Source: Phycisphaerales bacterium (GTDB taxonomy: Bacteria > Planctomycetota > Phycisphaerae > Phycisphaerales > UBA1924). Taken from it: a stretch of DNA of 64,000 bases. Of this stretch, positions 59,142 to 64,000 are shown one piece after another (the first letter of the stretch is position 1; the number at the start of each line of letters is the position of its first letter). The stretch is taken from positions 18,621 through 82,620 of the forward strand of contig JAGQON010000018.1 in NCBI GenBank assembly GCA_020427395.1. Reading direction: 5' to 3'. Below the pieces are notes generated by a model. That model had not been told where the DNA came from. It did no database searches and saw only the letters and a list, made by a program, of their open reading frames with translations. The translations under genes were made by a program, and so were the position numbers.

Positions 59142-59152
59142 GGATTGGGGGA
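59126..59152 (+). repeat. Tandem G-rich heptamers (GGGATTG/GGGATTA)
   Basis: Four or more runs of three to five G separated by ATT-type spacers, overlapping the last codons of the acyltransferase gene. The complementary version (ATCCCCA) occurs at about 51137-51155. Could form a G-quadruplex. Confidence 0.65.
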
Positions 59153-59220
59153 GAGTTGTTGGAGTGTCTCGCGGGGGCGGGGCTGTTTTTGTTTTTGGGG
59201 AGAAAAGAGGGACGGGGAGG

Positions 59221-59276
59221 GGACCCCCTCCGTCTCGCGAAGACGCGAGCCACCTCCCCCGCGGGGCAGGGAAGGC
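59221..59276 (-). repeat. REP-like repeat, family 1, copy 9 (reverse orientation)
   Basis: On the minus strand: CCTTCCCTGCCCCGCGGGGGAGG, CTCGCG/CGCGAG hairpin, ending CGGAGGGGGTCC. Confidence 0.85.
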
Positions 59277-59373
59277 ACATGAGATTGCGTGGCACATGGG
59301 AGATTTGCGAAGAGGAGTTGGGATGGCCGATGCTGTGTGTGCATCGGTTTATTCTTTATCAGGAGATACGGCG

Positions 59374-61428
59374 ATGATTCAGCGGATGGTTTCGGCGGTT
59401 GTCTTGGTTGCCGTTTCGGGCTCGGCGATGGCGCAGGTTCGGGTGGAGAGTGCGCTGTGCCGGGATTCGGTGGTCAACGAGATTGTGACTGGGCGGGTTG
59501 TAGATGACCTGCTCGTGGACGGCTCGGTGATGTATGAGCTGAGCGATGATCAGGTTCGCGTGTACAGCTTGAGTGATCCGATTGAGCCGACGCTGGTGCG
59601 GACCTACGAGCTGGGTTTCTTTGCTTCCAGGCTGTGGGTCAACAATGAGCGTTTGTATGTTGCGGGCCGAACGACAATCGGTGTGTTTGATGCGCAGGAT
59701 GCGGCGAATCTGGTTGAGCTCAATACGCTGGAGTTTGAGCACACCGACGCGGCTTCGTATCGGTTTGTGGGCGATCGGGTATTTCTTGCGGGGGACTTTC
59801 TTGGTTTGTTGTCGTTTGATTTCACGGATGTGATGAATCCGGTGCGATCGGAGGTTGAGGCGAGGTTTCCGGGCAGTGGGCCGGTGGTACTTGAGTTGGT
59901 TGGTTCATCGCTCGTGTACGGCGAGCCCGATAGGGCCAAGCTGTACAACATCAGTCAGGTTTCGACAATTGATCTGATTGGTGACTTTGGTCTTTTCCTC
60001 ACATCTCAACGAACCGCGGCCGGCGGGTCGTACCTGTTCAAGTCTGGGACCGACGAGAAGACACTTGAAACAGGGCTGCTGGTGTACGATGTGGCTGATC
60101 CGCTTTCGCCGGTATTGATCGCTTCAGAGCCGGTGATGTTGGGCGATATCGATTTAATCGCGGATTCGGGTTTGTTGGTGGTTCGCGGTAATGGTACAGC
60201 TGAAGTCTTTGATGTGTCTGATTTGACTGACCCGGTTCGGCTCGGGTCGATGACCACGGAGTTGCGGTTTGATGCCAGCGCTGCGGCGGAGGGGTATCTC
60301 TATCTCACTCCGCGTGGTGCGCTTCGGGTTGTTGATCTGACACTGATTGGTGACACACGAGCAGGTGTGGTTGCAACGCCCTCGGGATCGCGGCAGATCG
60401 AGCTCGATGGTGACCTTGTCTATGTGCTTGATACATTTGGCGGTGCCATGGCGGGTGTTCGCGTGGTTGATATCGCTGAGCCGACGCATCCGGTGTTGCG
60501 TGGGTCGGCGGATGTGCCGGGCTATACAGCGGACTTCACGATTGATTGGCCGTGGGTGTATACGGCAAACCGGTTCAATGGGATGTCGGTGGTTGATGTC
60601 TCGGATCCAGATGCGCCTGTCGCGCTGAGTACGATCAACCTGAACGGTGATTACCTGGGTATCGCGATGGATGTTGCGGTGTCGGGTGATGTGGCGTATG
60701 TCGCCAATAGCCGTCGTCTCGTACTTTTGGATGTGACTGATCGTGGGTCGCCCGAGGTGCTCGAAGAGATCGAGTTGGATGCGCAGGCGGTGTTTGTCCA
60801 TGGCAATCGGTTGCTGGTCGCGGCACCACAGCTGATGCTCTTCGATATCAGCGATCCGGTGTCGCCTGAGTTCATTTCTGAGCTCGAGGGTGTCACCTTT
60901 CCCACTGATACATGGTATGCGCCGTCGCAGATCGTCGTTGTCGGCGATCGATACTTCGTTTCAGGTGAGGGCCGAGTGCGGGAGATCCGTGTTGGCGATG
61001 GAGGTGAGCTGGAGCTTGTGGGCGAGCACGGCGCGTTGCAGGGGTTCTCGACTGGGTTCGATATCGAAGGCGATCTGCTGCTGATGTTCGATTCCGGTGG
61101 TGGTCATGTGTATCGATTTGGCGATGATGGCACGAGCGCGTACCTTGAGTCATTTACTTCTGATCGTGGCTGGGACCTTGAGCTTCGCGGTGGGTATGTG
61201 TATTCCACGAGCGGAGGTGAAGGGGTCGTGGTGTATGACCTGAGCACGCGGTGCGAGACATGTTCCGCGGATCTGAATGGCGATGGGGTTCTCAACTACT
61301 TCGACGCGGCGGCGCTGATGGCGGCGTATCTGGCGGGCGATGTGAGCGCGGATCTGAACGGGGACGGTTCGATTGATTTTCTTGATGTGTCGGCGTTCCT
61401 GGATGCGTATGGGGATGGGTGCCCGTGA
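59374..61428 (+). CDS. Secreted LVIVD-repeat beta-propeller protein with GC-type dockerin
   Basis: 684 residues. Signal peptide VSAVVLVAVSGSAMAQ. Many propeller repeats of the form xxVxDVSDPxxP (VYSLSDPIEPTLV, VYDVADPLSPVLI, VVDVSDPDAPVAL, LFDISDPVSPEFI) resemble the gene at 27.6 kb. The dockerin (DLNGDGVLNYFD, DLNGDGSIDFLD) ends DGCP; its first half has AAALMAAYLAG in place of VSAFLxAYN, so it is the most divergent of the twelve. ATG at 59374 with AGGAGA 8 bp upstream. It stands alone, over 29 kb from the main dockerin block. Confidence 0.85.
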   Translation: MIQRMVSAVVLVAVSGSAMAQVRVESALCRDSVVNEIVTGRVVDDLLVDGSVMYELSDDQVRVYSLSDPIEPTLVRTYELGFFASRLWVNNERLYVAGRTTIGVFDAQDAANLVELNTLEFEHTDAASYRFVGDRVFLAGDFLGLLSFDFTDVMNPVRSEVEARFPGSGPVVLELVGSSLVYGEPDRAKLYNISQVSTIDLIGDFGLFLTSQRTAAGGSYLFKSGTDEKTLETGLLVYDVADPLSPVLIASEPVMLGDIDLIADSGLLVVRGNGTAEVFDVSDLTDPVRLGSMTTELRFDASAAAEGYLYLTPRGALRVVDLTLIGDTRAGVVATPSGSRQIELDGDLVYVLDTFGGAMAGVRVVDIAEPTHPVLRGSADVPGYTADFTIDWPWVYTANRFNGMSVVDVSDPDAPVALSTINLNGDYLGIAMDVAVSGDVAYVANSRRLVLLDVTDRGSPEVLEEIELDAQAVFVHGNRLLVAAPQLMLFDISDPVSPEFISELEGVTFPTDTWYAPSQIVVVGDRYFVSGEGRVREIRVGDGGELELVGEHGALQGFSTGFDIEGDLLLMFDSGGGHVYRFGDDGTSAYLESFTSDRGWDLELRGGYVYSTSGGEGVVVYDLSTRCETCSADLNGDGVLNYFDAAALMAAYLAGDVSADLNGDGSIDFLDVSAFLDAYGDGCP

Positions 61429-61595
61429 TACCCCGGTTCGGGTGAGGTTGAGCGCACCGGGTCACCCTGAATGGGTGTGGCTTTGCGCATCATTCGCATC
61501 ACATATTGAGGTTTGCTTCTGCGAATCATTGAAGAATATATCTTTAGGAAGATTTCACTTGCTTCTGGGTGATCTTGCGCGTTAGCGTGAAAAGT

Positions 61596-61638
61596 ACGGG
61601 CCCGCGATTGGGGAATCGCGGGGGAATACACGGCCCGT
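61596..61638. repeat. Nested inverted repeats upstream of a PEP-CTERM gene
   Basis: CCCGCGATT (61601-61609) pairs perfectly with AATCGCGGG (61614-61622), and ACGGGCC (61596-61602) with GGCCCGT (61632-61638). The two stems share bases and cannot both form fully. No T run follows; it lies 46 bp before the next start codon, so it may end the upstream transcript or act as a leader. Confidence 0.55.
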
Positions 61639-61684
61639 CTGTTCGAGGGAAAGAGACAACTGAACTGAGAGAGGAAGGATTTCT

Positions 61685-62326
61685 ATGAAGACCTTTGGGT
61701 TATCGTGCGCTTCGATCGTGCTTGCGATGGGCGCTTCTTCGGCGATGGGGCAGCTGACGATTTTTACGGATCAGTCGGCGTGGGAGGCGGCGGTAAGCGG
61801 CGCGGGGTACACCTCGATTGAGGAGACCTTCGACGGGCTGACGATTCTCAACATGCAGCCGGGCTCGGCGTACGACATCAACGGTGATTTCTCGATCACG
61901 GTTGAGGGCGCGACGGGCAGCAGCGACGATGCGTTTATTGATGGCGGCGCGTTCCACGGCGAGATCTTCCCGGCAACGGAGCACACAGCATATCGGCACG
62001 ATTTCAGTGGTGGGATTGTGGCGTTCGGGCAGTTCTATGACGGGGCGGCGTCGGGCTTGGGTATTCAGATCTCGACCTCGCTGGGCGACATCGACATCTT
62101 CGATGATGGCGGGCTTTCGGGTTTCGAGGATGGGTTCCTTGGATTCCTGATTACCGGCGGCAGCTCGATCAGCAGCGTGTCGATCATCGGCAGCGACAGC
62201 GACGGCGGCACGGCTGTTGGTGAGATCTATGACGCCACGAACGCGGTGTACGCGTTTGTGCCGGCACCGGGCGGTGCGGCGCTGCTTGGGCTGGGTGGGC
62301 TGGTCGCGATGCGTCGGCGTCGCTGA
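61685..62326 (+). CDS. PEP-CTERM-type exported protein
   Basis: 213 residues. Signal peptide ASIVLAMGASSAMG. The body (FTDQSAWEAAVSGAGYTSIEETFDGL, VEGATGSSDDAFIDGG) is a beta domain typical of such proteins. The C-terminus is a PEP-CTERM-like sorting tag: VPAPGGAALLGLGG, a hydrophobic segment, then LVAMRRRR. Such tags are cut by an exosortase during sorting to the surface. AGGAAGGA precedes the ATG at 61685. No exosortase gene is in the window. Confidence 0.85.
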   Translation: MKTFGLSCASIVLAMGASSAMGQLTIFTDQSAWEAAVSGAGYTSIEETFDGLTILNMQPGSAYDINGDFSITVEGATGSSDDAFIDGGAFHGEIFPATEHTAYRHDFSGGIVAFGQFYDGAASGLGIQISTSLGDIDIFDDGGLSGFEDGFLGFLITGGSSISSVSIIGSDSDGGTAVGEIYDATNAVYAFVPAPGGAALLGLGGLVAMRRRR

Positions 62327-62358
62327 GTCTGCGAAACTGATCGTCTTCTGATCATGAG

Positions 62359-62394
62359 ATCACCGCTGGTCCTGTGGGGCGGCGGTGATTTCTT
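62359..62394 (+). terminator. Intrinsic terminator after the PEP-CTERM gene
   Basis: ATCACCGC (62359-62366) pairs with GCGGTGAT (62382-62389), followed by TTCTTT. Confidence 0.75.
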
Positions 62395-62422
62395 TATGTC
62401 GCTTGAGGATCGCCGGCCGGGA

Positions 62423-62839
62423 TCAATCGGTGGTCCGTGCCTGTTCGCGAAGATCCGCGGCTCGGTCGAGCAGGGCCTCGCGGGCGGCGGATTGGTTGAT
62501 GGATTCGGCGGTGGGGGTGAGGTCGAAGTGCCACTCGATGGTGTGGTCGATGTTGGTGGGTGCGGCGGTGGCCGCGAGATCGATCACGGGGTATTCGTAG
62601 AGGGGTGCCTTGGCCTGGCGGAGTTCGTGGATGTGCTCGTAGCCGGGCTTGATGAGCTGGATGTCGTAGCCGCCGTAGAAGGTGAACCGGGTTTCGACGG
62701 GGGTGACGCCGATCTCCTGGTCGTTGAGGATGACGCGGGCGCCGGGTGGTGTGGAGGTGACGCGGATTTTTCGTTGGACGCAGGCGGGGAGGAGGAGGAG
62801 GGAGAGAGTGCAGGCGATGGTGATAGATGAAGACCCCAT
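62423..62839 (-). CDS. PEGA-domain lipoprotein
   Basis: 138 residues. Lipoprotein signal ITIACTLSLLLLPACVQRK (lipobox LPAC). VTSTPPGARVILNDQEIGVTPV is a clear PEGA domain (residues 25-70), followed by FTFYGGYDIQLIKPGYE. The charged C-terminus is ALLDRAADLREQARTTD. The only ATG in the right place, 62839, lies inside the end of a family-1 repeat (ACGGATGGGGTCTTC), so the repeat supplies the start codon and first residues. It is downstream of lptB on the same strand, separated by three repeats. Probably periplasmic, bound to a membrane. Confidence 0.82.
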   Translation of the reverse strand: MGSSSITIACTLSLLLLPACVQRKIRVTSTPPGARVILNDQEIGVTPVETRFTFYGGYDIQLIKPGYEHIHELRQAKAPLYEYPVIDLAATAAPTNIDHTIEWHFDLTPTAESINQSAAREALLDRAADLREQARTTD

Positions 62840-62887
62840 CCGTCTTCGGCTGCGCCGAATCCACCTTCCCCGCAGGGGCGGGGAAGG
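62829..62887 (-). repeat. REP-like repeat, family 1, copy 10 (reverse)
   Basis: Minus strand: CCTTCCCCGCCCCTGCGGGG AAGG, TTCGGCGCAGCCGAA hairpin, ending ACGGATGGGGTCTTC. Overlaps the start of the PEGA lipoprotein gene. Confidence 0.9.
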
Positions 62888-62890
62888 AGC

Positions 62891-62944
62891 GAAGACCCCC
62901 TCCGTCTCGCTGCGCTCGACACCTCCCCCGCTGGTGCGGGGGAG
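62891..62944 (-). repeat. REP-like repeat, family 1, copy 11 (reverse)
   Basis: Minus strand: CCTCCCCCGC/GCGGGGGAGG hairpin, then GAGCGCAGCGAG-type hairpin, ending CGGAGGGGGTCTTC. Confidence 0.9.
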
Positions 62945-62945
62945 G

Positions 62946-62981
62946 CCGCACTGCGCCGCGTTGCGGCGAGTACGGGCACCC
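62946..62981 (-). repeat. Hairpin repeat, family 2, short copy (reverse)
   Basis: Minus strand: GGGTGCCCGTACTCGCCG then CAACGCGGCGCAGTGCGGC, matching the copy at 48490-48525 apart from the loop. Confidence 0.75.
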
Positions 62982-62999
62982 AGCGTTGCGAGTCTGGGG

Positions 63000-63773
63000 T
63001 TAGGCATCGGCGTGCTCCTCAGTGTGGGCGTCGGCGGGTTCGTCGAACTCGTCGCCTCGGAACATGGAGCCGAGGTAGGCGCTGCGGACCTGCTCGGAGT
63101 TGATGAGCTGTTGCGGTGTGCCTTCGGCGAGGACGCGGCCGTTGGTGAGGATGTAGGCGCGGTGGCAGACGCGGAGGGTCTGCTGGACATTGTGGTCGGT
63201 GATGAGGATGGAGATGCCGCGCTGGGTGAGCTGTCGGATCTCTTCCTGAAGGTCTTCGACGGCGATGGGGTCGACGCCGGAGAATGGTTCGTCGAGGAGG
63301 ATGAGCTTTGGGTTGGTGACGAGTGCGCGGGCGATCTCGAGTTTTCGGCGTTCGCCGCCCGAGCAGGTTCGTGCGAGGTCGTTGGCTTTGTGCGAGAGCC
63401 CGAACTGATCGAGGAGCTCGGCCGCGCGTCGTTTGCGGTCAGCGCGGGAGAGTTTGAGTGTTTCGAGGATGGCGAGGAGGTTCTGCTCGCAGGTGAGGCG
63501 CTGGAAGACGGAAGGTTCCTGGGAGAGGTAGCCCATGCCCAACTGGGCGTGCTTGTACATGGGGAGCCCGGTGACCTCGGTGTTGTTGAAGATGACGCGC
63601 CCGGCGTCTCGTTCGATCATGCCGATGGTCATTCGGAAGGTTGTGGTTTTGCCGGCGCCGTTGCGTCCGAGGAGGCCGACGATCTCGGCGTGCTCGACCT
63701 CGAGGGATACGCCGTTGACGACGGTTCGTCCGTTGTAGGTCTTCTTGAGATCGATTGCTTCGAGGAGTGCCAC
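63000..63773 (-). CDS. lptB: LPS export ABC transporter ATP-binding protein LptB
   Basis: 257 residues. ABC ATPase with GLLGRNGAGKTTTFRM (Walker A), LGMGYLSQEPSVFQRLT (Q-loop, with the SQEPSVF typical of LptB), CSGGERRKLEIARAL (signature, Cys in place of the usual Leu), LILLDEPFSGVDPIAV (Walker B) and ITDHNV (H-loop). It powers lipopolysaccharide transport to the outer membrane with LptF/G, which are not in the window. I chose GTG at 63773 because VALLEAIDLKKTYNGR aligns with the family start; ATG at 63809 would add a Pro-rich stretch made of short repeats. Minus-strand neighbours are PEGA and PEP-CTERM genes. Confidence 0.93.
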   Translation of the reverse strand: MALLEAIDLKKTYNGRTVVNGVSLEVEHAEIVGLLGRNGAGKTTTFRMTIGMIERDAGRVIFNNTEVTGLPMYKHAQLGMGYLSQEPSVFQRLTCEQNLLAILETLKLSRADRKRRAAELLDQFGLSHKANDLARTCSGGERRKLEIARALVTNPKLILLDEPFSGVDPIAVEDLQEEIRQLTQRGISILITDHNVQQTLRVCHRAYILTNGRVLAEGTPQQLINSEQVRSAYLGSMFRGDEFDEPADAHTEEHADA

Positions 63774-63841
63774 GAGGGGATGATAGGGGGATGGGGGGCC
63801 ATCAGCCATCGGGCATCAGCCATCAGGGAAGAGGGGGAGAA

Positions 63842-64000
63842 TCAGCGGCGTCGGCGGGTGGCAAGGATGCCGAGGGGGGTGATGGCGGCGAGGGTCGTGG
63901 GTGTAGGCACGACGGAGAGGGAAATCGTTGAAAGATTGTTCCACACGCCTGAGATTTCGGATGGAGTCTGATTTTGAATCAGTGAATGGAAGATTTCATA
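63842..64000 (-). CDS. C-terminal end of a PEP-CTERM-type exported protein (cut by window edge)
   Basis: 52 residues, open from the window edge to the stop at 63842. The end, SVVPTPTTLAAITPLG, then ILATRRRR, is a PEP-CTERM-like tag: VPTP, hydrophobic span, Arg cluster. Nothing can be said about its main domain. Confidence 0.8.
   Translation of the reverse strand, partial: YEIFHSLIQNQTPSEISGVWNNLSTISLSVVPTPTTLAAITPLGILATRRRR

Noticed and set aside
1..64000. tRNA, rRNA, tmRNA, RNase P RNA, SRP RNA
   Set aside because: I looked in the gaps for T-arm (GGTTCGA) words and the conserved cores of these RNAs and found none with a proper fold.

Overview
The window is GC-rich bacterial DNA (roughly 64% by eye) that looks like a chromosome of the Planctomycetota, most likely the class Phycisphaerae. 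Evidence: twelve secreted proteins end in a two-repeat dockerin of the 'GC-type' (DxNxDGxxNFFD loops, with a terminal Gly-Cys-Pro in eleven and Gly-Cys-Asn-Pro in one); two further proteins end in PEP-CTERM-like tails; a Gram-negative outer-membrane set is present (lpxC, lpxD, skp/ompH, bamA, lptB); and menaquinone synthesis appears to use the futalosine route (mqnA). No rRNA, tRNA, CRISPR array, transposase or phage gene was recognised.

Layout. 1-7 kb: a minus-strand outer-membrane operon (bamA, skp, lpxD, lpxC) and dnaN. 7.2-9.4 kb: a structured leader RNA candidate and an animal-type transketolase. 9.5-29.7 kb: a block of ten unidirectional GC-dockerin genes (beta-propeller, trypsin-like protease, five-heme cytochrome, large repetitive beta protein, PQQ sugar dehydrogenase, di-heme peroxidase and others), interrupted by one small HTH regulator and bounded by a divergent LVIVD-repeat dockerin protein. 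29.7-40 kb: rho; then ptsI, ribonuclease E/G, dxr, a TPR/O-GlcNAc transferase and a sulfotransferase on the plus strand. 40-46.7 kb: a second sulfotransferase coupled to a sugar-nucleotide epimerase, ybeY, a CorC-type membrane protein, a PAS-LuxR regulator and cysS. 47-54 kb: GH57 amylase, a DUF4013 membrane protein, secreted proteins and many short dispersed repeats. 53-58 kb: a metal-linked operon (beta-barrel protein, HMA lipoprotein, Cys-rich protein), a divergent sigma-70-like factor with an added helix-turn-helix, a DUF5063 protein and mqnA. 58-64 kb: a second structured RNA candidate, a hexapeptide acyltransferase, a second LVIVD dockerin protein, PEP-CTERM proteins, a PEGA lipoprotein and lptB.

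How it fits together: outer-membrane building genes flank a large set of exported proteins that carry two different C-terminal sorting or anchoring tags. The dockerin set includes three likely redox proteins (multiheme cytochrome, di-heme peroxidase, PQQ dehydrogenase). This suggests, but does not prove, a surface-displayed oxidative module held by an unidentified cohesin-like partner.

Genome-scale signals in the window: the tetranucleotide ACGT is almost absent (about ten copies found by eye against roughly 200 expected from composition), visible as NAT-GTN codon pairs in otherwise C-ending genes. At least eleven copies of a two-hairpin REP-like repeat and several copies of a second hairpin family lie between genes; in one place they sit inside an open reading frame and in another they supply a start codon.
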